DNA of 34,581 nucleotides, taken from assembly GCA_964540005.1 (NCBI GenBank), contig CAZILN010000348.1, positions 1-34,581 of the forward strand, in the 5' to 3' direction. Shown here in pieces: positions 25,901 through 32,962 of this stretch. Position numbers and translations under genes: made by a program. Every line of letters starts with the position of its first letter. Position 1 is the first letter of the stretch. The notes below the pieces were generated by a model, which was given only the letters and a program-made list of their open reading frames with translations, was not told where the DNA came from and made no database searches. This DNA comes from CAZILN01 sp964540005. Its GTDB lineage: Bacteria > Bacteroidota > Bacteroidia > Bacteroidales > SM23-62.

Positions 25901-26140
25901 TATATCAATCCCTCTTGATTCGAGAAAAGAAGCGACCCCCTTATAACGGGGCTTACCATCCACATAGGGAAGGTAATCTTCGACATGTGTAAACTCCCTG
26001 AAAGCTTCTCCATACTCCTTTTCACGGTAATGGAGATAATCATTAAACATTTCTTTCCATGAGGCTGAATGGACCAGGGCAGTTTTGGTAATCACCCCGT
26101 CAAGATCGAAAATTACTGCCTGAAAGAGGTACTTGTTCAT
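22991..26140 (-). CDS. Fusion of beta-phosphoglucomutase and GH65 disaccharide phosphorylase
   Basis: 1049 residues. Residues 1-250 are a HAD-type beta-phosphoglucomutase: FDLDGVIT gives the nucleophile Asp12 and acid/base Asp14, and GVASSSKNCEQVL and VVEDAVSGVQAG are the later HAD motifs. From about 255 the protein is a glycoside hydrolase family 65 phosphorylase (TTGNGYFGTRG, then WDELYILPFY). The general acid is Glu747 in GPDEFHE. GH65 enzymes split trehalose, maltose or kojibiose with phosphate into glucose and beta-glucose-1-phosphate, which the N-terminal domain would convert to glucose-6-phosphate. The divergent otsA-otsB fusion favours trehalose as substrate. That choice is from context, not from residues. 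The kinase gene follows by 46 bases. Confidence 0.92.
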   Translation of the reverse strand: MNKYLFQAVIFDLDGVITKTALVHSASWKEMFNDYLHYREKEYGEAFREFTHVEDYLPYVDGKPRYKGVASFLESRGIDIPFGDASDPPDKETVCGLGNKKNEFFNSVLERDGVEVYDSTVQLIKDLKKAGIRIGVASSSKNCEQVLETAGLMEYFETRVDGVVSAEIGLKGKPEPDIFTTACDNLGVEYESSVVVEDAVSGVQAGRKGGFGLTLGVAREGNQHELKINGADIVVEDLEEIGGLAGINDWFVHGLEREKWSISFHDYDTDKEKSREALLTTGNGYFGTRGAMEETRAGTFNYPGTYMAGLYNRRVSKVAGRDIENEDFVNCPNWLPVTFKPEGGKWFEPNTDRILTISRRLDFRNGVLCKEITIEDKDGRQTLIRSERIASMADPQMAAISYSISPLNYSGSIVLKTGLNGAIINEGVERYRQLDQHHLEPVSQGGRDNLIWVLVRTNQSGISIAEAARIDVYADDEKRSPEISIKQEPAYAEASFSIEVEQNQVIRLEKLVCIKNSINDEGGDLLDAVRSKADSAGGFSEIKIASREAWDDLWNKTDICIEGDRYAQKLVRMHIYHLMVTTSAHNSRLDFGIPPRGLHGEAYRGHIFWDELYILPFYSIHLPEVSRAVLQYRYPRLDKAREYASQYGYSGAMYPWQSGSDGREETQIVHLNPVSGEWGDDYSSLQRHISIAIAYNIWQYYWTAADDDFICGKGGEIFFEICRFWISKTSLNKNGRYSIDKVMGPDEFHESYPGASEGGLRDNAYTNIMVAWLLRKAFRLVDEYGDGALGGIMDSISLGESELSEWKEIAGKLMLVISDEGIISQFDGYFDLEELDWEAYRAKYENIHRLDRILKAEGKSPDDYKLAKQPDTLMCFYTLDREIVMDILKELGYKPVPDLLERNFDYYIKRCSHGSTLSTIVHASLASQIGKPQLAWKMYMEALESDFIDIQGGTTGEGIHAGVMAGTLMYIINSIAGINLHTENLRIRPNMTDKWKKVAFGFAFRKNYYTFEISSSKLKLSCDNIDTVDVEINGTMYKTGRDHPLEIDL

Positions 26141-26190
26141 GATAAGATTTTGATTATAGGATGAGGTAACTTATATTTATGCATACCGCT

Positions 26191-26198
26191 CAAAGATA
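26191..26198 (-). promoter_or_regulatory. Probable -7 box for the GH65 fusion gene
   Basis: On the minus strand the sequence reads TATCTTTG, an exact TAnnTTTG match, 51 bases before the GH65 ATG in the 81-base divergent gap. No clear TTTG is seen at -33. Confidence 0.42.
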
Positions 26199-26221
26199 GA
26201 AATTAATCGCTTTTTGATTAA

Positions 26222-28432
26222 ATGAGTAAACTGATCATAATAAACCAGGAACTTCCTATCATTCTTACAAAAGATAATACCGGATTTATTATCAGGGAAA
26301 AAAGAGGGGGATTTGCTACCGGGCTCAACCGCTTCTTCCAGGAAGAACAATGCCTGTGGATTGGTAGTCCGCGGCTGGTAAAAGAAGAAGTAAATAAACC
26401 TGCCAGGACGGATGCACTGAAAATACTCGAAAAATACAACTGCCAGCCGGTATTTCTAAGCAAAAAAGAACAGGATCGCGGACTCGACGGCTTCAGTAAC
26501 CGGACCATCTGGCCACTGTTCCATTATTTCACCCAGAATGCCCGCTATCTCGACCAGGACTGGGAAGGCTATGTGAGTTTGAACCGCAAATATGCAGACA
26601 TGGCCCTTCAGCATTTATCCCGGGGTGATAAGATATGGATCCACGATTACCACCTGCTTCTGGTCCCGAAAATGATCCGGGATAAAAATCCGGATGTATC
26701 CATAGGCTTCTTCCTGCACATTTCTTTTCCTTCTTACGAAATCTTCAGGCTGCTGCCATGGCGCCAGCAGATACTTGAAGGCCTGCTGGCTGCGGACCTT
26801 GTGGGTTTCCATACTTATGATTATGAAAGGCACTTCATGAGCTGTGTCAGGCGCCTGTTAGGTTATGATTCAGTACTCAACACCATACAACTGGAAGAAC
26901 GAATAATTAAAGTAGACTTTTTCCCCCTGGGCATCAATTACCAGAGATATTCAGACAAAGGGAAGCATATTCTCGATCACCTGGAAGAATCAACTGTACA
27001 TAAACAACTTATGGACCAGCATATGATAGGTGAAGGAAAAAAACTGGTACTTTCAATTGACAGGCTGGATTATACAAAGGGGATATCACTGCGCCTGCTG
27101 GCCTTCGAACAGTTTTTCCAGGATAATCCACAGTACCTTGAAAAGGTGTCGCTTCTTCTGATCGTCATGCCTTCACGGGAATCAGTGGAACAGTATAAGA
27201 GCCTGAAACGTCAACTGGACGAGCAGGTCGGAAGGATCAACTCACAGTTCGGGACTATTAACTGGATGCCTATCTGGTATTTTTACAGGCAACTGGATGT
27301 CGATGAACTGACTGAATATTATGTGGCCGCTGATGTAGCCCTTATCACTCCCATCCGTGACGGGATGAACCTGATTGCCAAGGAATACCTGGCAACAAAA
27401 TCTGATAAGACAGGAGTGCTGATACTGAGCGAAATGGCCGGGGCCTCAAAAGAAATGAGTGAGGCAATTATCGTAAACCCGAATAACAAGCAGGAGATCG
27501 CCAATGCCATCAAATCGGCCCTGGAGATACCGGTTGAGGAACAGGTCAGGATTAACCAGCCGCTTCACCAGAGACTGCAACGATATACGGATGAGAAATG
27601 GGCCAGGGATTTTCTGAACGGATTGGAAGCAGTAAAAAAGATGCAGGAAAGCAAGCTGACAAGGAAGATAACTACAGGCTTGTTCGAAAAGATCAGGGAT
27701 AAATATCATGCCGGTGGTAAAAGGATTATATTCCTTGATTATGATGGTACTCTGACAGGTTTTCATAAGGACCCCCAGCAGGCGATGCCGGATAAAAAAC
27801 TGTATAATCTCCTCAAAACGCTTACGAAGGACAAGCAGAACAAGATAGTGATCATCAGCGGCCGTGACAAGGAAACACTTGGAAAATGGTTCGGGAATGA
27901 GTGGAATATAGGGTTCATCGCCGAGCACGGGGTATGGAACAGGGAACCGGGCGGGGACTGGAACATGTTTGAGCAAATCGATAAAAAATGGATGGAGGCC
28001 GTTTTTCCAGCATTGGAATTCTATGTAGACCGTACCCCGCGCAGCTTCATCGAGGAAAAGAATTACAGCCTTGTATGGCATTACCGTAATGCGGATCCCG
28101 ACCTTGGAATACAGCGGTCATGGGAACTGAAAGATGAGCTGACAAGCCTGGCCTCCAATCTCAACCTCGAGATCATGGACGGTGATAAGGTTATAGAGAT
28201 AAAGAACTCCGGTATTAACAAAGGCCGGGCGGCTTCGATTAAAATGGGCAATGATGCCTTTGATTTCATCATGGCAGTGGGAGATGACTGGACAGATGAA
28301 TACACTTTTGAAGCCATGCCCAAAGGGGCTGTAACCATAAAGGTAGGTACCAGGACCACCCGGGCGGACTATTATGTAGAGTCTGTCAGGGATGTTAGGG
28401 ATCTGCTTGGCAGGCTCACCCGCAAAGGATAA
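26222..28432 (+). CDS. Bifunctional trehalose-6-phosphate synthase/phosphatase (OtsA-OtsB fusion)
   Basis: 736 residues. The first 470 are a GT20 trehalose-6-phosphate synthase: GGFATGLNRFF near the N-terminus, HDYHLLLVPKMIRDK, GFFLHISFPSYEIFR, DRLDYTKGISLRL and RDGMNLIAKEYLAT for the nucleotide-sugar site. The rest is a HAD-type trehalose-6-phosphate phosphatase with FLDYDGTLTG (Asp506 nucleophile, Asp508), VIISGRDKETL and VGDDWTDEYTF. One polypeptide would make trehalose from UDP-glucose (or another nucleotide-glucose) and glucose-6-phosphate. It is transcribed divergently from the GH65/beta-PGM fusion and ends 23 bases before an MFS gene on the same strand. Both halves look complete. Confidence 0.95.
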   Translation: MSKLIIINQELPIILTKDNTGFIIREKRGGFATGLNRFFQEEQCLWIGSPRLVKEEVNKPARTDALKILEKYNCQPVFLSKKEQDRGLDGFSNRTIWPLFHYFTQNARYLDQDWEGYVSLNRKYADMALQHLSRGDKIWIHDYHLLLVPKMIRDKNPDVSIGFFLHISFPSYEIFRLLPWRQQILEGLLAADLVGFHTYDYERHFMSCVRRLLGYDSVLNTIQLEERIIKVDFFPLGINYQRYSDKGKHILDHLEESTVHKQLMDQHMIGEGKKLVLSIDRLDYTKGISLRLLAFEQFFQDNPQYLEKVSLLLIVMPSRESVEQYKSLKRQLDEQVGRINSQFGTINWMPIWYFYRQLDVDELTEYYVAADVALITPIRDGMNLIAKEYLATKSDKTGVLILSEMAGASKEMSEAIIVNPNNKQEIANAIKSALEIPVEEQVRINQPLHQRLQRYTDEKWARDFLNGLEAVKKMQESKLTRKITTGLFEKIRDKYHAGGKRIIFLDYDGTLTGFHKDPQQAMPDKKLYNLLKTLTKDKQNKIVIISGRDKETLGKWFGNEWNIGFIAEHGVWNREPGGDWNMFEQIDKKWMEAVFPALEFYVDRTPRSFIEEKNYSLVWHYRNADPDLGIQRSWELKDELTSLASNLNLEIMDGDKVIEIKNSGINKGRAASIKMGNDAFDFIMAVGDDWTDEYTFEAMPKGAVTIKVGTRTTRADYYVESVRDVRDLLGRLTRKG

Positions 28433-28455
28433 AATCCTGATAATCTTTTTACCGG

Positions 28456-29694
28456 ATGGAAAGATTTACCCGGGACCTTCAATACTACAAGTTTTGTGCA
28501 TACGGCTTCTTTAAAAACCTGCGCTTTTTTGAGCCATTTATAATCCTTTTTTTCCTGGAAACCGGGCTCAGTTACATGCAGATAGGCGTTGTCTATACGG
28601 TGAGGGAGATCACGAGGAATATTTTTGAGATACCTGCAGGGGTATTTGCCGATGCAATCGGAAGGCGGATAACAATGATATGTTCCTTCGCTCTTTACAT
28701 CCTCTCCTTTTTGCTGTATTTTCTTTCGGGGGATATGTCGCTGATAATCGTGGCCACCCTGATTTTTGCCCTGGGGGATGCTTTCAGGACAGGCACCCAT
28801 AAAGCCATGATCTTCGACTATCTTGATATGAAGGGATGGACCGGTCAGAAGGTCCATTATTACGGGCATACCAGGTCATGGTCCCAGCTCGGTTCAGCCG
28901 TTTCCTCCCTGGCTGCCGCCGCACTGGTATTCATTACGGGCCGGTATCAGCTGATCTTCCTGTTTTCTGCCATACCGTACCTCTTTGGGTTGCTGCTAAT
29001 GATCTCTTATCCTGCTTATCTTGACGGGAACATTATCCGGGGAGGTGTTGGCGGCATAGGGCGGCGAAGCCGAAAGATCCTTCTTGAAACATTAGCCTCC
29101 CTTAAAAGCAGGACTGTTTTCAGAGGTATAATCAATGTGGCATCGTACAGCGGATATTACCATGCCGTCAAGGATTATATACAGCCTGTGATCGCTAGTT
29201 TTGCACTGGCCGTTCCGTTTATTCCGGGACTGGCTGATGAGAAACGGGCTGCTATAATGATTGGCCTGATTTATTTCATAATATATATCCTTTCTTCACG
29301 GGTCTCAAGCCAGTCTGGATTTTTTGCAGACCGTTTCGAATTCCTGGGCCGCCCCCTGAACATCAGCCTCATTGTTGGCTTGTTATTTGGTCTACTGGCC
29401 GGTGCGGCATTTATTGCCGGTATCTACTGGCTGGCCATCATATTATTTGTAGGGATCTACCTGGTAGAGAACCTGAGGATGCCGGTGGGCGTATCCTGGT
29501 TTTCCGAAAACCTGAACAAGGACATCCTGGCCACGGCCCTGTCGACAGAATCTCAGGGAAAGACTCTTTTTACAGCGCTAATTGCTATTATTCTTGGTTT
29601 CGTGGCAGACAGGTATGACGTCGGGGTGGCATTTGTTGCTGCAAGTGGTTTGTTGCTGGTCCTTTCTCCGCTCTTTGCAATTAAAAGGAGCTAG
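28456..29694 (+). CDS. MFS transporter
   Basis: 412 residues with about 12 membrane helices. The loop 2-3 signature of the major facilitator superfamily is seen as GVFADAIGRRIT (about residues 68-79). The distance to the trehalose synthase gene is 23 bases on the same strand, so it may be co-transcribed and could move trehalose or another sugar. No substrate signature is visible and efflux of an unrelated compound is equally possible. Its TAG stop is directly followed by the first 13-bp repeat array. Confidence 0.88.
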   Translation: MERFTRDLQYYKFCAYGFFKNLRFFEPFIILFFLETGLSYMQIGVVYTVREITRNIFEIPAGVFADAIGRRITMICSFALYILSFLLYFLSGDMSLIIVATLIFALGDAFRTGTHKAMIFDYLDMKGWTGQKVHYYGHTRSWSQLGSAVSSLAAAALVFITGRYQLIFLFSAIPYLFGLLLMISYPAYLDGNIIRGGVGGIGRRSRKILLETLASLKSRTVFRGIINVASYSGYYHAVKDYIQPVIASFALAVPFIPGLADEKRAAIMIGLIYFIIYILSSRVSSQSGFFADRFEFLGRPLNISLIVGLLFGLLAGAAFIAGIYWLAIILFVGIYLVENLRMPVGVSWFSENLNKDILATALSTESQGKTLFTALIAIILGFVADRYDVGVAFVAASGLLLVLSPLFAIKRS

Positions 29695-29730
29695 TCATCG
29701 GATCGATTCACCGGATCGATTCACCGGATT
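29693..29730. repeat. 13-bp repeat array, left (about 3 units)
   Basis: One partial unit (AGTCATCGGATC) and two full units (GATTCACCGGATC, GATTCACCGGATT) sit immediately at the stop of the MFS gene and before the first nuclease cassette. The units match those of the middle and right arrays. Confidence 0.8.
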
Positions 29731-29752
29731 GTCAGCTGGATAATTTTTAAGG

Positions 29753-30814
29753 TCATGACGATCCTTCCCCTTTTCCTCTTTCCCGAAGGCTTTGCTCTCT
29801 ATTCAACATTTCCCTCTGCTTGTTGATCTCTTGTTTCAGAACTTTTTCATCTGGCAGATACAACTTGTACCTTGAGGCAAAAATCTGTTTACTCTCATGC
29901 AGGACACTGTATTTTACTATTATAGTATCCTTTTCTGTACATAGTATCAGGCCAATGGTCGGATTGTCATCTGCCTGTCTAACCTGATCCTCAAAATACC
30001 TTACATAAAAATCCATTTGTCCAATGTCCTGGTGGCTGAGTTTATCCGTTTTTATGTCGATAAGCAGAAAGCATTTAAGGATATAATTGTAAAATACCAG
30101 GTCAACAAAAAAATGATTTCCTTCAGATGAAATTCGGTACTGCCTGCTTACAAATGAGAATCCTTTACCCAGTTCAAGTAGAAATTCCTGCAACTTATCG
30201 ATGAGTGCCTGTTCAAGTTCTCTTTCATAATAATCAGTGTTTGCTTTCAGATCCAGGAACTCAAGCACATATGGGTCTTTTATAATATGTAATGGTTGCA
30301 TTTCTTCCTTTCTAACTTCTGCTTCCTTTTTCAACAATGGACGACCCTCCTTTTTGGTCATCAGCATACGCTCAAAATACAGGCTGTTTACCTGACGTTC
30401 CAGCTGACGGGTACTCCAGTTGCCTTCTATTGATTCCTGTAGATAAAATTCACGAGCAGTATCCTTTTCAACACGCATTAGTATTCGGTAATGTGTCCAT
30501 GTTAATTCTCGACGCAGTGCGTCGAGAATTGGAAATGTCTTGTAAAATTTGACCATATGCCACAAGTTGGTTTTATCAAAACCTTTGCCAAATTCTAATG
30601 TTAGTTTAAAAGATAAAGTTTCAATTAAAAGCTTTCCATAGTTTGCCCGTTCACTGCCTTTTTGTTCTTCCTCAACAATGATACAACCTATATTCCAGTA
30701 AGCAATTACCATCTCTGAGTTGGCCGTTCGATAAACACTGTTTCGCGCGGTTTCCAGAGTCTTTTTTATCCTTGAATAAAGGTTTTCAAATGGATGCGAT
30801 GGGGATTGAGTCAT
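29753..30814 (-). CDS. YhcG-type nuclease (DUF1016, PD-(D/E)XK fold), copy A
   Basis: 353 residues. The N-terminal domain (about 1-150, with YWNIG, the YGKLLIETLS segment and LTWTHYRILMRVE) is the DUF1016 N-domain, thought to be a DNA-binding helical domain. The C-terminal part is a PD-(D/E)XK nuclease: Asp238 (FFVDLVF), Asp253-x-Lys255 (LIDIK) and Gln266 (GQMDFY), with the order and spacing of the YhcG family. Function is not established; members sit in accessory regions with restriction or defence genes. The C-terminus is nearly identical to copy B, while the N-terminal third has diverged clearly. A 27-bp palindrome lies in the codons for residues 95-104. It is the intact copy of a tandem duplication flanked by 13-bp arrays. 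Confidence 0.88.
   Translation of the reverse strand: MTQSPSHPFENLYSRIKKTLETARNSVYRTANSEMVIAYWNIGCIIVEEEQKGSERANYGKLLIETLSFKLTLEFGKGFDKTNLWHMVKFYKTFPILDALRRELTWTHYRILMRVEKDTAREFYLQESIEGNWSTRQLERQVNSLYFERMLMTKKEGRPLLKKEAEVRKEEMQPLHIIKDPYVLEFLDLKANTDYYERELEQALIDKLQEFLLELGKGFSFVSRQYRISSEGNHFFVDLVFYNYILKCFLLIDIKTDKLSHQDIGQMDFYVRYFEDQVRQADDNPTIGLILCTEKDTIIVKYSVLHESKQIFASRYKLYLPDEKVLKQEINKQREMLNREQSLRERGKGEGSS
30504..30530. repeat. Perfect 13-bp inverted repeat inside nuclease copy A
   Basis: AATTCTCGACGCA (30504-30516), one central base, and TGCGTCGAGAATT (30518-30530) pair completely. The site lies in the codons just before the conserved LTWTHYR motif. The same place in copy B also forms a hairpin, with different bases. 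Confidence 0.9.
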
Positions 30815-30983
30815 AATAAATATTTTAAACCAGTTCTTCCATTTCCTCTTTATGCTTCAATCTGCATATTATCATCCAACTGTCAGATATTCCAAGTAAC
30901 AAATTGCCTATCTGATCTGATAATCTGCGACTTATAGAGGTCATTAAAAAATTGCAGAAAATAGTGTGATGCTGGTCCATAAA

Positions 30984-31022
30984 GGTTCATCGGATGGATC
31001 GATCGGATCGGTTCACCGGATT
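30984..31022. repeat. 13-bp repeat array, middle (3 units)
   Basis: Three units (GGTTCATCGGATG, GATCGATCGGATC, GGTTCACCGGATT) separate the two nuclease cassettes. The bases after the array (GTCAGCTGG and onward) equal those after the left array, which defines the left edge of each cassette. Confidence 0.8.
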
Positions 31023-31044
31023 GTCAGCTGGATAATTTTTAAGG

Positions 31045-32105
31045 TCATGACGATCCTTCCCCTTTTCCTTTTTCCCGAAGGCTTTGCTCTCTATTCAACA
31101 TTTCCCTCTGCTTGTTGATCTCTTGTTTCAGAACTTTTTCATCCGGCAGATACAACTTGTACCTGGAGGCAAAAATCTGTTTACTCTCGTGCAGGACACT
31201 GTATTTTACAATTATATTATCCTTCTCAGTACATAATATCAGGCCAATGGTCGGATTGTCATCTGCCTGTTTAACCTGGTCCTCAAAAAACCTTACATAA
31301 AAATCCATTTGCCCGATGTCCTGGTGGCTGAGTTTGTCCGTTTTCAGATCGATAAGCAGAAAACATTTAAGGATATAATTAAAAATACCAGGTCAACAAA
31401 AAAATAATTTCCTTCGGAAGAAATTCGGTGCTGCCTGCTTACAAATGAGAATCCTTTACCCAGTTCAAGTAGAAACTCCTGCAACTTATCGATGAGTGCC
31501 TGTTCCAATTCTATTTCATAAAAATCAGTATTTGCTTTCAGGTCCAAGAACTCCAACACATAAGGGTCCTTGATAATGTGGGAGGATTGCATTTCTTCTT
31601 TTTTATCGTCTACTTCCTTTTTAACTGATGAACGACCTTTTTTTCTGGTCATCAGTATGCGTTCAAAATAAAGACTGTTAACCTGGCGTTCCAATTGACG
31701 GGTACTCCAATTGCTTTCTATTGCTTCCTGAAGATAAAAGTTGCGGACCTCAGGTTTTTCAACCTTAAGAAGTATCCTGTAATGAGTCCAGGATAATTGT
31801 GAACGCAGCGCGTTCACATTATGGAAGGTTTGATAAAACTGCCTCATATAAGACAGGTTACGCTTATCAAAACCCTTTCCATAATAATTTGTTAACTTAT
31901 CAGATAGGTTTTCTATCAGGTATTTGCCATATTCTGCCCTGGACTCTCCTTTTTGTTCTTCTTCAATAATAGCTTTCCCAATTTGCCAGTATGTTATTAC
32001 CACGGTGAAGTTTACTTCCTTGTATGCACTGGCCCTTGCAGATTCAATAATCTCTTGGATTGTGCCAAAAAAGTTTTCAAATGAATGCGATAATGATCGA
32101 GTCAT
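31045..32105 (-). pseudogene. YhcG-type nuclease (DUF1016), copy B, frameshifted
   Basis: This is the tandem copy of the nuclease gene. From the ATG at 32105 the frame runs through the DUF1016 N-domain and reaches FFVDLVF, then leaves frame near 31380-31387. There copy B has one base fewer than copy A (AAAAAT against GTAAAAT between the same flanks) and stops at 31344. The remaining 87 residues (from MDFYVRFFEDQ) continue in the other frame to 31045 and are almost identical to copy A. The frameshift removes the catalytic Asp-x-Lys and Gln, so the product would be an N-terminal DNA-binding part without nuclease activity. A sequencing or assembly error in the A-run is possible. Confidence 0.82.
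31798..31818. repeat. 9-bp inverted repeat inside nuclease copy B
   Basis: TGTGAACGC (31798-31806), a 3-base centre and GCGTTCACA (31810-31818) form a 9-bp stem at the position matching the palindrome of copy A. Compared with copy A, three base pairs are changed on both arms so that pairing is kept. Confidence 0.88.
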
Positions 32106-32274
32106 CAATGATTATTTTAGACCAGCTCATTCGTTTTCCCTTTATGATACAATCTGCATAATATCATACAACTGTCAGATATTTCAGGTAATAAATTACA
32201 TAAATAACCTGAAATTCAATGATTTATAGAGATAGTTAAAAATTGCAGAAAATAGTGAGATGCTGGTCCATAAT

Positions 32275-32339
32275 GGTTCATCGGATCGATTCATCGGATC
32301 AGTTCATCGGATCGATTCATCGGATCGGTTCATCGGATG
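32275..32339. repeat. 13-bp repeat array, right (5 units)
   Basis: Five exact-length 13-bp units run from 32275 to 32339: RRTTCATCGGATC four times and a last unit ending in G. The array ends 7 bases before the stop of the isochorismatase-family gene and closes the duplicated region on the right. Units are contiguous with no spacers. Confidence 0.88.
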
Positions 32340-32346
32340 GATTATT

Positions 32347-32913
32347 TTACTGGTTCAGGTATTCTTCTGTAGAGAGTATTTTTGCGTAGGACCGGAGTGT
32401 GATGAGGGTTGAGAGGTGCACGTCGCGGGCCTTTACCACCTCATCCCCGAATTTCAGGTCTTTGGTGGCACAGGCATCGTGGATCAGGATGCAATCGTAC
32501 CCCAGGTCCCTTGCAGCGCGGGTAGCCGCTTCCACACACATATGGGTCATCATTCCGGCAATGACGAGGGTAGTAATTTCTGTTCCCTTAAGGTAATCCA
32601 GCAGTTCTGTTTCCCTGAAGCAGGAAACATTCTCCTTGACTATGATTTTTTCCCCTTCAACCGGAGATACGAATTCGTGTATCTCTCCCCCACCCTTGTG
32701 CATAACATGGATGACCGGCATGTTCTTTTCCCGGAATTGTTCCAGCAGTTCTCCGGCTTTCATACTGGCTTCAATATTACCTTCGAGGGGAGATTTCGAC
32801 TCATTAAAATAGAACTCCTGAATGTCGATCAGCAACAGGGTGGTGTCTCCTTGCTGTCCTGATACGATAAGCGCAAGCAGGGAAACAATGACAGCGAAAA
32901 TGGATTTTTCCAT
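32347..32913 (-). CDS. Secreted isochorismatase-family cysteine hydrolase
   Basis: 188 residues. A signal peptide (residues 1-19) precedes the isochorismatase-like fold. The catalytic triad is present: Asp30 (LLLIDIQEF), Lys93 (VKENVSCF, the usual Lys-x-x-x-Ser-x-Phe pattern) and Cys126 (GMMTHMCVEAA), with the cis-peptide region just before the cysteine. The family hydrolyses amides and related bonds (nicotinamide, ureidoacrylate, N-carbamoyl compounds) or isochorismate. Export is unusual for it and argues against a siderophore role. Its stop lies next to the right repeat array and its start is 49 bases after the stop of the membrane-protein gene upstream, so it may be the last gene of that transcript. 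Confidence 0.88.
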   Translation of the reverse strand: MEKSIFAVIVSLLALIVSGQQGDTTLLLIDIQEFYFNESKSPLEGNIEASMKAGELLEQFREKNMPVIHVMHKGGGEIHEFVSPVEGEKIIVKENVSCFRETELLDYLKGTEITTLVIAGMMTHMCVEAATRAARDLGYDCILIHDACATKDLKFGDEVVKARDVHLSTLITLRSYAKILSTEEYLNQ

Positions 32914-32962
32914 TTACTATAATTTACCCGCCGGTTGATTTATCCGGCGGATAAATATACTA

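Noticed and set aside
27446..28081. 211-codon minus-strand reading frame
   Set aside because: It lies entirely within the otsA-otsB fusion, whose catalytic motifs are clear, and it shows no recognisable domain.
28426..28438. AGGAT/ATCCT hairpin at the end of the trehalose synthase gene as a terminator
   Set aside because: The stem is only 5 bp, overlaps the stop codon and lies 23 bases before the next gene on the same strand, so read-through is more likely.
32275..32339. Possible CRISPR array
   Set aside because: The 13-bp units are contiguous, with no spacers, and no cas genes are present.
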